A stretch of DNA of 64,000 nucleotides from Ceratotherium simum simum (lineage: Eukaryota > Chordata > Mammalia > Perissodactyla > Rhinocerotidae). Made by a program: the position numbers and the translations under genes. Shown here one piece after another: positions 13,011-24,809 of the stretch. Where the stretch lies: NCBI RefSeq assembly GCF_000283155.1, contig NW_004454166.1:14390202-14454201 (forward strand). The letters are read 5' to 3'. The notes beneath the pieces are model-generated. The model searched no databases, was not told the origin of the DNA, and saw only the letters and a list, made by a program, of their open reading frames with translations. Within the stretch, counting starts at the first letter, position 1. Each line of letters begins with the position of its first letter.

Positions 13011-15155
13011 ATAACCTTTTTTAATCTACTTGGAAACCATATGATATTACTCTCAAATTAGTGATCCCATTCAGTCTCAGAAAATTACGTAGAAAGCTGT
13101 TGGGGGCAGTGTTTTTTAAAACAGCAAACAAATGAAAAATAAATCAGGCTATTAAAAATATAATGATTCAGCCTACATTGTCACATACAACAGTAGATAG
13201 AAAATGGTCAATAGAAAGAAAACACGTTTGTTACCTCTAGGTAGAAGTAAACCATAAAACTGACCATAATGGAAATTGGCCATAAAACTAACATGATTAA
13301 ATGAAAAATATATTACATTAGAGAACTGCAAATATGAGTGGATTTGTTTATTTAAATATTGCCATAAAGTGGTTTCAAAAATCATCATAAAAACATTTTA
13401 AGATTATTCTAAGCGGTGTTTTATATAAAAACAAATATTTTTAAATGAGTTCAACAGTTTTAAATACTTTAAGATGTGTTTACTGACAAATTTTTACCTG
13501 CTGAGTTATTCTACCATCAAAACAGGATGAAGAAGGAAAAAGGGACTTAGGTAGGTAAATGATTCCGTGCATTCCCCCTGTATTAGAATAAGCCCAAAAT
13601 TGTCCACTAACCTCTGTCATAACAGCTACTGGCCAGAGTTAATATTTTTTTTCCCCAAATTAATAGAATGTTAAATATGTTTTACAGTAAATCTCTTGCA
13701 GAAATAATACATTTAGACATAAAACCTGGACTGATTCTTGCTCCTAGAAAAGGTATTCGACAAGGTCCCAAATCCCTGAATCAGCTAAGAATCTGTGATA
13801 CGTGGCCCTCCACTTTGAGGTGGCCAATGCTTGAAGAGTTGCTGGGCTGTGTTTCCCAAGGTCATAGTGACAAAGCCCTGCTTCAGTGTTGAGGTTTCCT
13901 TGAACAAGCAGAGAAGTTCAACTGATGCTCCTAACTCTGAAAACAAAATTTCTCCGGGGAGCTTTAGATTTTCTTCTACACAGCTTCTCTTGGGGCTATC
14001 CAAAATGCCTTTCCCTGGAATGCTAGGCATGCATCAGAACACTCTATACCTCTTCCTGGCTTTGTCTGCCTTGAACCTAACCTAACCCCATGACTCCAAC
14101 CCCTTCTGATCCAACCTATTTCTAATACTATTCTTGAGCAACACCTGTGCCTATTACCTGCCTGGATCTCTGCCCAGCCTGATCCCAAACACTGCCTGCG
14201 CAACCTGCCCCTGCCTTGTCCCAAATCAGGAGCATGAGGTCACGGCCAGGTTTCCATACAGTATCTGCTTAAGCAGAAGATATTCAACAGCAAATAAAGG
14301 AAAATAAACTGATGAATCAACACCAAAACACACTAACTAAAATACCAACAGTTACCTGGACTTCCTGAATAAATATTTATTATGAATGAGGAATTAGGTA
14401 GAGCTCAGACTAACAGAAAAAGCATGCAATTTATCCTTTTTTCCTCCAATATATTTTCCACAAAAATAAGAACAAGTGTAATAAAGCACTTACGTTATAA
14501 TAAGTGAACTTGAAAGACAGTTTTGAAATTACAAAAAATAATGTATTGGAATCAACTGATTTAGTACCCTGGTAAGAAAGGCTGAGTTGCCAAGTACCTT
14601 TCATTCCCTTCCACATAAAACTCCTTCCTTATCAAATATGCCTTAAACTTGGAATAGTCATTGAAGCTGAATTTGTCCTCCATATGATTCCTTAGCTCTT
14701 TAAATCTCTTTGAAATAACATCATGTTTCAATGGGTTTTTATGAAATGTGGATTATATACAACAACTTCGATACTGCACATTTTCCCCAAAACAAGCATC
14801 CATCATATAAACCTAAGATAATGATTTTTTCATCTTCACTGAATCTGAAAGGTTCAAAACAAAATTTAATTTTAAGTGTGGGCAAACTACAAACTATGAT
14901 GTTAAAGTCTTAAGGATTGCTCAGGAACGTCCTAATCTTTGCCCACTCATCCATGTTTCCAGAAGAATCGTCAGCAGTGTTGTCCACTGTGAAGGTGTTT
15001 GTGCCATTTGAGCCTTACCTTACAACACACATGAGGATGCAGGTGCCTGGAGTTCTCCCCCGCTGGGCTTGAGCTTGTCAGTCTAAATTAGCTCAATGGC
15101 ATGAGACCCTCATTTCTCTGAAGATTAAATAACCAGAGCAAAGTTGAAAATAAAA
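13011..15155. other. No recognisable feature
   Basis: Unique, AT-rich sequence. Overlapping open frames at 13668-14224 on both strands are short, mutually exclusive and without motif. Confidence 0.45.
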
Positions 15156-15159
15156 AGCA

Positions 15160-15310
15160 TAGAGTCACTGAATAATAAGACACGGAAACTGATTTGTGCA
15201 TTAACTTATTTCAAGTCCTCTATTTTAAGACAAGGACCTGAGGCCTGGAAAGGTTGGGTACTGCCAATGGCCCCATGGACAATAGTGGGAAAACTGGCAC
15301 TTTAATCATG
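15160..15310 (-). mobile_element. Possible MIR SINE fragment
   Basis: AGACAAGGACCTGAGGCCTG followed by GGAAAGGTTGGGTACTGCC echoes the complement of the MIR core. Divergence is high and the flanks are not clear. Confidence 0.35.
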
Positions 15311-15689
15311 CCCTCATTAATCTCAAACTCATCTAATCATGGTCTCATTAGCCTCAAACATTAGTCTCATGTCTCATTTAGTCTTTATAGATTTCCAATT
15401 TAAAATATCTCTTTTAAAACTCTTCATGCAGCTTTTAAAAAAAAGTGGGCGGGAGGGAGGAATGAACCCTAAAATTCTACCATGGCAAAATAAGTAAATA
15501 AAAAATTAAAATCCTAACACAGCAGTAATTTCAAACCATTATTTTAAAAAATCACCAGGAAGCTATGAGATAATCACCCAATCATCTGGTCTTCACTTAC
15601 CAAAACTTAACTTCGGTGTTCTCTTTTCTTACAAATTATGCATAATTGTTAAATTGGTAACTACACTATATGAGTATTTTTTAATCCAA

Positions 15690-15775
15690 CCAAAGTACTT
15701 CTACATATCCACACAGAGCTTTGTACAGTTCCTAATGCAGAGCAAGCCTTCAATAAATGCTAGCTATTATAATTT
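15690..15775 (+). mobile_element. MIR/L2 3'-tail fragment
   Basis: GAGCAAGCCTTCAATAAATG followed by CTAGCTATTAT is the shared 3' tail of MIR and L2. Too short to separate the two. Confidence 0.5.
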
Positions 15776-16059
15776 GACAATACACAAAATTGGTATAATA
15801 CAAAACTGCTTCAACACACACCTACACTCACTTCCCCAAAACATATCCTTTCTATTCCTATTTGAATTTTGTCAAGTGAAAAAAAAGCCACAAACAGGAA
15901 GGCCCATTAAGTATCACAAAAAATGCCAACTCATCGAATGAAAAGGACTGCCTTCCCTGTGTCATTCAGTTCCAGTCTTCTGTTTTGCTTCCATTACTCA
16001 ATTCTTCCATGACACTACAATCTCACATGCACACAGCCCACCTCAGCCCTTCAGAGTTA
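15776..16059. other. No recognisable feature
   Basis: Nothing recognised beyond AT-rich unique sequence. Confidence 0.4.
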
Positions 16060-16370
16060 ACCCCTTCTCATTCTGCAGATCTAACCAAACATCACTTCCC
16101 TAGGGAAATCCTGAAACACCCCAAAGTCAGATGAGTTCCCCATTTAATCTCTTTTGAAACTCCTTGTTCTTTTCCCATGTGACATTTATCACATTTTGTA
16201 TGTACTGCATATATTTGGGTGAACATTTGGTCAATATCCTCCTTCCCACTAGACTCCACGCTTCATGCCTCCAGTGATGACTGCTTTATTCACCACTCTA
16301 TTCCCAGCTACTAGCACAGGAACTGATACTGTACATAATCAAGATATGTTGAATAATGAACGATCCTAAT
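16060..16370 (+). mobile_element. L2 LINE 3'-end fragment
   Basis: TCCCTAGGGAAATCCTGAAA, TTATCACATTTTGTATGTAC, CACTAGACTCCACGCTTCAT, then TACTAGCACAGGAACTGATA and GTTGAATAATGAACG reproduce the order of the L2 3' UTR and terminus. Diverged. Confidence 0.65.
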
Positions 16371-16432
16371 TCCACATAGAATAGCAACAGACTAGATTGG
16401 TGTTTCTTGAACTGTGTAGTTTATGACCAGAT

Positions 16433-16614
16433 CAGTGTTTCCAAAACTTCTGAGTCATGACCAGCACTTTTTTTTAATGAAAATGAATGTACTATAAAAA
16501 AAATTGGAAAAAAAATAGAGTTTACAATATGTAGTAAACTGCATGAAACTGTCATTTTATTCATATGACCATTTCTAACTACGGGTCACCGTCAAAAAAG
16601 TTTGAAAGCCACTG
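16433..16614. mobile_element. hAT-type non-autonomous element (MITE-like)
   Basis: Both ends form an imperfect terminal inverted repeat: CAGTGTTTCCAAAACTT at the left, AAGTTTGAAAGCCACTG at the right. Just inside lie GAGTCATGACC and GGGTCACCGTC. The length of 182 bases and the CAGTG...CACTG ends are typical of hAT-Charlie derivatives. The flanking 8-mers GACCAGAT and CACTCGAT agree at 5 of 8 positions, consistent with an aged 8-bp target duplication. The specific family is not named. Confidence 0.65.
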
Positions 16615-17583
16615 CACTCGATCTCCCAATACAACTCCACCCAACTTCCCATTAAAATGCTCAAGAAGGTACACAAAACAGCAAAAATTGGCAATAGTTC
16701 TAGAAAGAAGGAGGAAAAAACCAAAAATGAAGGCATTATTTCCACTAACTTCACTCTGTGAGGTATGGGTAAGAAGCACATTGTTGGAACATATGAGGCT
16801 GAAAGATGCACACTGCACCTTTTAAACCTCAAAAAGGCAGATGCCCTGATGAATGTAGGAAAAGTCCTGAGCCTAACTCAGGAATGCGGAAGTTCCAATT
16901 GGCCAGATAAATATGAGGACATCCCCCAGCTACATAGGAGGCACCTTTCAAGCCAGCCAAAGCAAGGAGCTTAAATGGCCCCAAGAGTTAGTGAGGGTCA
17001 AAACTAGTTATAGACACATACAAAATATTGCCTCAGATTTTATTACAAAATAGAATAAAAACATCTAAAGTCTATACTTGAAATTTAAGTTATAAGGTGA
17101 AATATATATATATTTATAATTATATATCAGATATATAAATATAATGGAAATTGAGAAGGGCCAACAAGGCAAGAGAAATAAAAGCATACTAAATTCTTTG
17201 TTTTGCAGAGGGGTGGGATCAAAAGTTATTTAGCTCTTTGACTTTGGGAATCAGAGAAACATGGGTTTATGAATGTATTTGGAAAACATACAGATAATCA
17301 CTAGTAAAACTGAAAACTAAAATTGGCCATTTCAAAATACTACAGATGTACGAAACAAACAATACATAGAAAAGAATAGAGAAAGAAAATGCCAGGAAGT
17401 ATAACATCAGATTGAATCATACAAAATTGCCACTTTTATAGGTCAAAAGCAATCAAATACCAACAATTTCATATGACTCAACCTATCAACAATGATAATA
17501 ATGGCAGCTAACACGTTCAGTGTACCAGGCATTTTAAAAGCATTAATTGAGGATTTGTGTGTGTTGTTTCTTTATAGATAAAG
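16615..17583. other. No recognisable feature
   Basis: Unique sequence. An AT dinucleotide-rich patch lies at about 17102-17145. The overlapping open frames at 16565-16832 partly read through the hAT element and are not supported. Confidence 0.45.
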
Positions 17584-17595
17584 AACTGTAGGCTT

Positions 17596-17837
17596 GGGGC
17601 CGGCCCCATGGCGTAGCAGTTAAGTGCGCGCGCTCCACTGCTGGCGGCCCGGGGTTTGGATCCTGGGAGCGCACCAAGGCACTGTTTGCCAGGCCATGCT
17701 GTGGCGGCGTCCCACATAAAGTGGAGGAAGAGGAGCGTGGATGTTAGCCCACGGCCAGTCTTCCTCAGCAAAAAGAGGAGGATTGGCATGGATGTTAGCT
17801 CAGGGCTGATCTTCCTCACCAAAAAAAAAAAAAAAAA
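17596..17837 (+). mobile_element. ERE-type SINE, plus strand
   Basis: Head GGGGCCGGCCCCATGGCGTA with an A-box-like GTAGCAGTTAAGTGCG and a B-box-like GGTTTGGATCC. Body of the ERE2/ERE3 type with GAGGAAG...TTAGCCC and a duplicated AGGAGGATTGGC...TTAGCTCAGGGC module, then poly(A). A perfect 12-bp duplication, AACTGTAGGCTT, flanks it (17584-17595 and 17838-17849). Open frames spanning it on both strands are by-products. Confidence 0.95.
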
Positions 17838-17849
17838 AACTGTAGGCTT

Positions 17850-18782
17850 AAGAGACATTCTGTCGTTTAAGGCCATGCAGCTAAATACTGGTGCAAAGAG
17901 GCCAGTGCTTTTCATACAAGGCTATAGTACCTTTCGTAACAAACAGAAACTTAAGAATTAAGATCAAACACATTTGTCATAACAATAAATGTTCAAGTAG
18001 TAAGTTTCCCTTTAAGGGGTATGTTAAAACAAAATCCAATTAAATGTTGCTTTCAAGCAAAAATATATGAAACAAAATGATACCAAAAGTTTAACATCAG
18101 AAGGATGAATAAAGTCATTTCAGACAAAGACAAAAAAGAAGATTGGCCACATTAATATCAAGAAAAAAGTAGAATGTAGTTCCAAATGCATAGAGGGTTA
18201 TTTTATATTGATAAACACACAAAAAAGACCTAACAGGAACCTTTATGTATTTAATATTATGTTAATACATGGAAACCGCTATAAAGAAACTAACAAAAGC
18301 CCATTTGCAGATGGAGACTAAAGGACCATTATCAGTCTATGACAGCCCAAGCACAGAATCAGGGCACAGAGGATGTGAATAATATTATTATAGTGGCTGA
18401 ATTAATAAACATATCTGTACTTGTCACCTATAGAAAATCATTCTCTTTTCAAGCACCAGGACACAGAAACAAAAATTAGCGGACAAGAAGTAAAAATTGT
18501 ACAAACCTCAATTACCACCATAAATAAAACCAATTATTTATGCAAAAGTTTACGTAAAGCAATATTTAGCGAAGTCATATTGAACCACTGGCAGCATTCT
18601 CAATAAAGTCAGGTATTAACAAGAATGTTTACTTTCCTTGCACTGTTTTAGATTTTTACAGTGATTTGTATCAGCACAAAACATAGAATTTAAGCTGGAC
18701 AGAACACTGCTTTTCTCCCTAATTCCATCAGAGATTGGAATTACTTGGAGTTACTTGTTCAGAGGCTGTCTTCTTCACTAGA
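17850..18782. other. No recognisable feature
   Basis: AT-rich unique sequence. Nothing supportable beyond short chance frames. Confidence 0.45.
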
Positions 18783-18852
18783 TTGTAAATCTCATGCAAT
18801 CAAGACTGTATCTTATTTACTATAATATGCTCAGTAGATGGTAAATATATTG
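18783..18852 (+). mobile_element. L2 3'-end fragment
   Basis: GATTGTAAATCTCATGCAAT, then ACTGTATCTTATTTACTATA and CTCAGTAGATGGTAAATAT, follow the L2 3' terminus. It abuts an opposite-strand L2 fragment. Confidence 0.5.
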
Positions 18853-19210
18853 ATTTTTTTATTCAAAAAATTTGAGTTCTACTATGTGCAAGGTATTGTA
18901 CTAAACATTGGGAAAACAGCAGTAAATAAAACAGGAATTTTAAAAAAATAACACTTTCCCTCATCTAAGAGGAATTCAAAAGAAGATAAATACAATGGAG
19001 AAGAAAATATCAGGCAAGCCAGATAAATGGGAAAGGACATACAATTTTAAATGTAGTAATTAGAGAAGGCCTCACAAAGAGGTGACATTTGAGTTAAGAC
19101 ATAATAATGATGACAAAGCAAGTATACGGATACCTGGGAATAGAGTATTCTGGGCAGAGGGAACAGACAATGGCAAAGGCCTAGAAACCACAGTAGACTG
19201 TGTAGATTAG
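18853..19210 (-). mobile_element. L2 LINE fragment, minus strand
   Basis: TCTACTATGTGCAAGGTATTG and ACAGCAGTAAATAAAACAGG are the complement of the L2 3' end. GGCCTCACAAAGAGGTGACA with TTTGAGTTAAGACATAATAA is the complement of its upstream part. The same module occurs at 51570-51905. Confidence 0.62.
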
Positions 19211-19329
19211 TTCATACACGGAGATTGTTTAGAGTAAGGACATAACTCTGGGAACATCAGCACCTAAAGATGGGCAGAGAAGCACAAACCCTTAAAAGAG
19301 ATAGAAAAGAAGCAAGCAGAGATAGGGAA

Positions 19330-19640
19330 TGATTAATTAAATGACACATATTAAATATTGTGACTATTACGTAGTCATTGGAAATTAAAAATGAAAGATT
19401 TTAATGGCATGTGTACTTATGATACAAAGCAGAATGCCATTAAATAGTCAGTACGATCAAATACTTTAAAACTGTAAGAAATTATCCCAAAATGGAATTA
19501 AGGAAGTTATTCTTGAGTGGTGGAACTATGGGTGAGTCTCCCGCACTTTCCAGATTCTAAAACGAGCATATACTGTTTTTACTATCAAATGGAAATGAGT
19601 ATAATTTTAAAGCATCATAATGGCCTAGAAAGAAAAAGAT
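19330..19640 (+). mobile_element. L1M-type 3'-end fragment
   Basis: ACGTAGTCATTGGAAATTAA, GTGGTGGAACTATGGGTGAG and ACGAGCATATACTGTTTTTA resemble the end of old L1M elements (the 'attatgcagtcattaaaaa' and 'gggtggtgggattatgggtg' regions). Diverged, no open frame. Confidence 0.5.
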
Positions 19641-19707
19641 TAAGAATAGATCTATTCTATCTTACATGCAAGAACACATGCCAATGTAATTATCTGAAAT
19701 GGAAATA

Positions 19708-19712
<5 letters not shown>

Positions 19713-19758
<46 letters not shown>
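19713..19758. repeat. (TG)n microsatellite, about 23 units
   Basis: An uninterrupted TG run directly at the tail end of the following minus-strand ERE SINE. The usual poly(T) has been replaced, so the microsatellite probably grew from the SINE's A-rich tail. Likely polymorphic. Confidence 0.95.
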
Positions 19759-19761
<3 letters not shown>

Positions 19762-19936
19762 AAGACTGGCCCTGGGCTAACATCCGTGCCCATCTTCCTC
19801 TACTTTATATGGGACACCACCACAGCATGGCTTGATAAGCAGTGCGTAGGTCCACGCCTGGGATCCGAACCTGCAAACCTGGGGGCCACCAAAGTGGAGC
19901 ATGCGAACTTAACTGCTACACCACTGGGCTGGCCCC
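19758..19936 (-). mobile_element. ERE-type SINE, minus strand
   Basis: GAGGAAGACTGGCCCTGGGC at the tail side and CACTGGGCTGGCCCC at the head side identify the family. It is about 60 bases shorter than the other copies because one of the two tandem tail modules (AGGAGGATTGGC...) is missing. Flanks ATACATTTT and ATACACTTT suggest a slightly eroded target duplication. Confidence 0.9.
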
Positions 19937-20414
19937 AAGATACACTTTTTTTTTTTTTAACACACCAGTAGAATTTGGTCTGCCACCTGCATGAACACTC
20001 TCTTGCTTTTTCTGAACGGTAAGGATTCCCTTAGCTTTTGTACCACGTCCACTTGTGTTTGGATTTACCCTATAATCATGGGGTTTGACAGGCGCCACCT
20101 TTCTGATCTACACTGCTGAATGAACACCTATCCTCTGGTTTTTCCTAATCTGATCCATTTTGATTTCTTCACCTCTGAATCTTATTTCTATTTTTTTCTA
20201 TTTAAACATACACAACGTGTAGACCAATAAGTAGAGTGGAGGATGGAAAAATTGCCAAAGAACTGTGTTTAATTTTGTTCTTTTCACAAACTAGACACCA
20301 TAAACACACACAAAAAATTTAGGAATGTGTGCACATTCAGTAGCCTTCAGTGCAATTACATTGGTTATTCCAAAGTTTGCAGAAATCAACATTTTTCTTA
20401 AGATTCACCAGATC
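19937..20414. other. No recognisable feature
   Basis: Unique sequence between an ERE and an LTR. Nothing supportable. Confidence 0.4.
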
Positions 20415-20899
20415 TGTGACGATTAATTTTATGTGTCAACTTGACTGGACCACAAAGTGTCCAAATATTCGGCCAAATATTGCTCTGGGTGTTTCTGGGA
20501 GGGTGTTTTTGGATGTTATTGATACTTAAATTGGTAGACTAAGGGAAGCAGATTGCCCTCCCTAATGTGAGTGGGCCTCATCCAATCAGTTGAAGGCCTG
20601 AATGGAACAAAAAAGCTGTCCCTCCCCCACGTAAGAGAGAATTCTTCCCATTTGACTGCTTTTGAACTGGGCTATCAATTTTTTTCTGCCTTCAGACTCA
20701 AACTGAAACATCAGCTCTTCCTGGTTCTCAAGCCTGCCAGCCTTCGAACTGCAACTACACCATTGGCCCTCCTAGGTCTCCAGCTTCTGGACTCACCCTG
20801 CAGATCTTAGGACTTGCGAGCCTCCATAACCATGTGAGCCAATTCCTTACGAGACATATTAGCAATATTAGTTCTGTTTCTTCGGAGAACCCTAATAGA
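20415..20899 (+). mobile_element. Solo ERVL LTR, MLT2B type
   Basis: It opens TGTGACGATTAATTTTATGT then GTCAACTTGACTGG. It carries TGTGAGTGGGCCTCATCCAA with TCAGTTGAAGGCCTGAATGG and ends GAGAACCCTAATAGAAG. These are the landmarks of MLT2B LTRs in order. No internal retroviral region adjoins it, so it is a solo LTR or an isolated fragment. The 79-codon open frame inside (20571-20810) is not a gene. Confidence 0.8.
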
Positions 20900-22108
20900 A
20901 GGTCTCTCACATAATTTCAGAATTTTGACTGGGAAATAATGAAAACATATTTCTTACAGTGTTCTTTAACCTCCTACCATTTCCTCCACGTGCGGTGTTC
21001 TGGTTTGTGCATATAGTTATTGTCATAAGACCAGAGAGAAGCAGAGGTATTTGTCATGACCTTTAAACTTCTTCTTATATACTCAATTTTCTGACCAGTT
21101 CTTGCTTTCCTTTTGCCCATCTCTGCAAGATTTGGAGGACAAGTAATAGATTAGTTCAAGGTGGCTATATTAAAGATGAATTTATCTTCAATCAGTCCAA
21201 TTTTTAGAAAAGACACCAGTGAAATTATTTCAGATTATAACTTCAAAATCACTAAATGGATTACAGAGCTAGAGAACCGAGTTGGCTCTCTCCATTCTCC
21301 GATGGCTATAAGGAAAACTGTATCCACAAAAAATATAATTGAGGTAGACTCTCTTGCTGAACATCCAACAGCTATTTCCCATTCCTCATTGATAACAGAC
21401 CTCTGTCATTGTTTAGGACGTGGGTCTCAACTGGCGAATCATGAAGGAGTCTGAGTCAATAATGTAATATTTCTCTTTGCTTGTGATTGTTTCAGAGGCA
21501 GGTCTGTGATCTATTTCTGACCTCTGAGATAAGAAATATGTTGAGGATTTCCGGGAAAGATTTTACCTCTAAAAAAAAAAAGGAGAAGGTCTTTTTCGCC
21601 CGTTTCTCTACCTTCCTACTTTGGAAAATTTCAAAAAAGCATGGGCTAGCTAGAGCTGCAGCCGCTATTTATAAGGGATGAGCCTGATGATGAAATTCAA
21701 TACTCGGAGGAAGGCAGAGTAAAAGGATGGAAAGAAACTAGATTTTTAAGAAACTGCTGAGCCACCAAACCAAGCCCGGGACCAACTACCTTAAGACGTT
21801 TTGTTAAGTAAAAATCAAATGCTGCTATGTTAATAAGGTTTTCCTATTGCTTTCAACCAAGCACAACCTAACTGGGATAATCTAACGTGATTAATTGTGT
21901 ATTACAGCGCACGGATTTGTCTTTATTTTGCAACAGTTGTTTCTTGTTATATTAGCTCCATATTTAATCTATCATTTCCTGAATTATAATTGTATTATGT
22001 TAATTTCTATTATGATATTTTCTATTGACATTCCCATTGATTTAATACGCTATGGTATTAATAATTAATTAATAACTTAAAGAATCAAAAGGTCTTGCTG
22101 TCCTTGTT
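20900..22108. other. No recognisable feature
   Basis: Unique, AT-rich sequence. The stretch 21900-22080 is extremely AT-rich with little simple repetition. Could contain regulatory sequence, but nothing can be shown from one genome. Confidence 0.4.
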
Positions 22109-22122
22109 AAAACACCAAGTAT

Positions 22123-22353
22123 GGGGCCAGCCCGGCGGCATAGCAGTTAAGTGCGCGTGCTCCGCTGTGGTGGCCCAGGGTTCAGATCCCGGGCACGCAC
22201 CCAACGCACCACTTGGCAAGCCATGCTGTAGTGGCGTCCCGCATAAAGTGAAGGAAGATGGGCACAGATGTTAGCCCAGGGCCAGTCTTCCTCAGTAAAA
22301 AGAGGAGGATTGGCAACATGTTAGCTCAGGGTTGGTCTTCCTCACAAAAAAAA
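22123..22353 (+). mobile_element. ERE-type SINE, plus strand
   Basis: Head GGGGCCAGCCCGGCGGCATA, B-box-like GGGTTCAGATCCC and the two-module ERE2/ERE3 tail ending in poly(A). A perfect 14-bp target duplication, AAAACACCAAGTAT, sits at 22109-22122 and 22354-22367. This is the longest perfect duplication of the ten copies. Confidence 0.95.
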
Positions 22354-22479
22354 AAAACACCAAGTATATATCACTCTTCTCACTCTCAAGTTCTCTCCAG
22401 CTTATCACATAAATTTCACTGGTATTTACTTGGACATAACAATTATTCCTGAATACTGCCAAGCTCTGACTTCTCAGCT

Positions 22480-22990
22480 AAGCTTCAAACTCAAACTTCC
22501 AACTACCAGCTGAAAATCTCTGCCTACTTGGTTTTAGACATGTCTAAAACACACCTCGCTGGAACAATCCTCATACTCTCATGTCTCTTCTCTCTGTTAA
22601 TGGCAACAACATGCCCTTTTTTTTGGTCCCCAACAGCTTCGGGCACCCTTCTGTTGGCCCTTCAAGATTGACCCAAAGCATACCACCACTCTGCCACAAC
22701 CCATGACCTGTCACTCACATGCAGCGCCTGGGCCTTCCGTCATTATTACTCTTCTGTGTGGAATGAGCTTCTCAGCCAACGCGTCCATTGAGGCCAGAAT
22801 CCTGCCGCAAATCCTTCCTCTACTCCAAGGCAGAGGTGCTCTCTCCACCCTCCGATATTCAGATGGCACTGTGTTTACACCTCAGTTTACAATATTTATC
22901 GCCGTCTGCCTGATCTTAGGCATTTGTATCCATGGCTCTCCATGTTCATGAGCTACTTAAGAGCAGGAATCATACTTTCTTGGTGGTTGT
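22480..22990 (+). mobile_element. L2 LINE 3' fragment
   Basis: CTTCCGTCATTATTACTCTT with CTGTGTGGAATGAGCTTCTC parallels the conserved L2 'cctggaatgctctt' segment. It is followed by CCGCAAATCCTTCCTCTACT and AGCTACTTAAGAGCAGGAAT, all in L2 order. The copy is diverged and the right end is lost. Confidence 0.55.
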
Positions 22991-23846
22991 TTTGTTTTGT
23001 TTTTATTTTTTAGCGTCCTCAGACAAGCATAAGGACTTAACCACAGAAGTGCTCAAAGATCTCAGCAGCATGAAACTGAATTGACAGGGTCTCAGATAAG
23101 GCGACGTGAGAACAGACTCTGCTGAATTTGGAAAAGTCAGTCATCCTGCCCTAGGCTTTGAGCCTTTAGGCACCTGTGTCTACTTAGAAAGTAAAGCAAG
23201 CAGTTCTCTGTGGAGCTACAGTAAATACTGGGTACAGAATGAATGCCTCATTTTCTTGACAGGACAATAATCCCTCACCCAACAAATCCTAGTCCAAGAT
23301 GGCAAAGCAGCCCCTTAACACAAGGCAATTCTGATTCAGCTGTGTTACTCCCTTAGTAAGAACATTCTATCCTTATCACCTGCTGATTACCGACTTCTAA
23401 GGGGGGCCTCGTTTAATACTCCCACAATGACACTGCCTATAATGAGTAACTCCACCTATCTTCTCTGCTCCAGAAGTGCTTGATAGGCCTTCCCCAGATG
23501 CCCTGTTTGCCACCTAACAAAAGGTTCCCAGATGCCAAACACGTGCTCTGAAATGCCCCTCCTCCCCTCGCCCGAGACCCAGATGAAGCAGACTTCTTGT
23601 AGAAATAACATTCTCTGCAATGATATTTGTTCTCTTGGTTGTCACGCAGCTGGAAATAGTTTTCTTGTTCCCCGTTCATAACAGCCAGACATTCACATCT
23701 CTCTGACAAGAACTCTTAATTGAGTCATGCCATGTTGCATGAATTCAAGAGCCACGCAGGCTCTTTGGACTCCAAATTTCCAGCCCAGGGTGGTAGCCCC
23801 AATAACACCCTCTCTAAAACCAAAGCGAATAGAGGCAGTGGCGAGT
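22991..23846. other. No recognisable feature
   Basis: Unique sequence. Minus-strand frames at 23437-23938 have no recognisable domain. Confidence 0.45.
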
Positions 23847-23960
23847 ACATGTGCACACAGACAGACAGACACATGCAGAGACACACACATGCATATACAA
23901 ACATATATGGGTATACATAAACATAGCCACACACACATCTAAACATATATAAACACAAAC
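23847..23960. repeat. Degenerate AC/AT-rich simple repeat
   Basis: Alternating purine-pyrimidine sequence mixing (CA)n, (CAGA)n, ACATAT and CACATG words. It causes low-complexity frames on both strands that should be ignored. Confidence 0.8.
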
Positions 23961-24639
23961 ATTTTTGTAGGTTTGAATAAGCAAAAGGACAAGTATGGAA
24001 GGCTAGGTAACAAACTGATGACAAAGGGGTGACATCAGATGGGTAAGGTTGAAGTGGCAGAGGGAGATTATTACAATTACTCCAGACACGTCTATAATGT
24101 TTGAATTGTTACAAAAGTCATATATTTTTATGAATGAATGCAGCTGCCTTCTTCTGGTTGAAACACTTTCTACTGTGTTCATATCCCTGACTGACTGAAA
24201 CAAGTCAAGCATTAACAAAGCGAAGTATCCTGACAGCATGACCTCAGAATAGGTCCGACTTCCCATGAATGCTAGATTTGGATTATTCTAGGAAGCAAGT
24301 CATAAACTGAATATAGAAACTCAAACACAAGTTGGGTCACAATTAAGAACATCCAAAATGAAAGGGAAGCAAGCCAGGGTTACAAAAACACACAGCTATG
24401 TCTGTCTCTAGACTTGACAACTAACAGGTAAATCCAGGCAAAACATTTCAAGTTCATAAAAGGAAGATGAGAAAACCAGGCTCTGTGTCTCCTTCTCCTC
24501 TCGTTTGAGAGGCAAAAGCTAACTGACCTGAAAACACGGAGACTAGTTTGAGGAAAATATTCCTGAACTCGAAGAATAACTCAACAAACATGCTCCATAC
24601 CGGCAGGCATGTCAAAAGAACGTCTGTCGTTAACACAGT
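23961..24639. other. No recognisable feature
   Basis: Unique sequence, nothing recognised. Confidence 0.4.
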
Positions 24640-24760
24640 ATGATAGAACGCAAGCTCCCTGAGAGAAGGGGCCTCATGTGTCTTGTTTTCTACTGCTCCC
24701 CAGTACATGGTAGGTGTGCAACAAATATCTGTTGAATACGGAATGAATTCATGAACAAAG
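24640..24760 (+). mobile_element. L2 3'-end fragment
   Basis: GCAAGCTCCCTGAGAGAAGG, CCAGTACATGGTAGGTGTGC and CAACAAATATCTGTTGAATA form a clear L2 terminus. Confidence 0.7.
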
Positions 24761-24809
24761 AAAGATTAAATTAAGGAACAAGTAAATGCAAACTAGAATT
24801 AGCAACCAG

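Noticed and set aside
17517..17961. 132-codon minus and 101-codon plus frames
   Set aside because: Most of each is ERE SINE sequence including its poly(A) tail.
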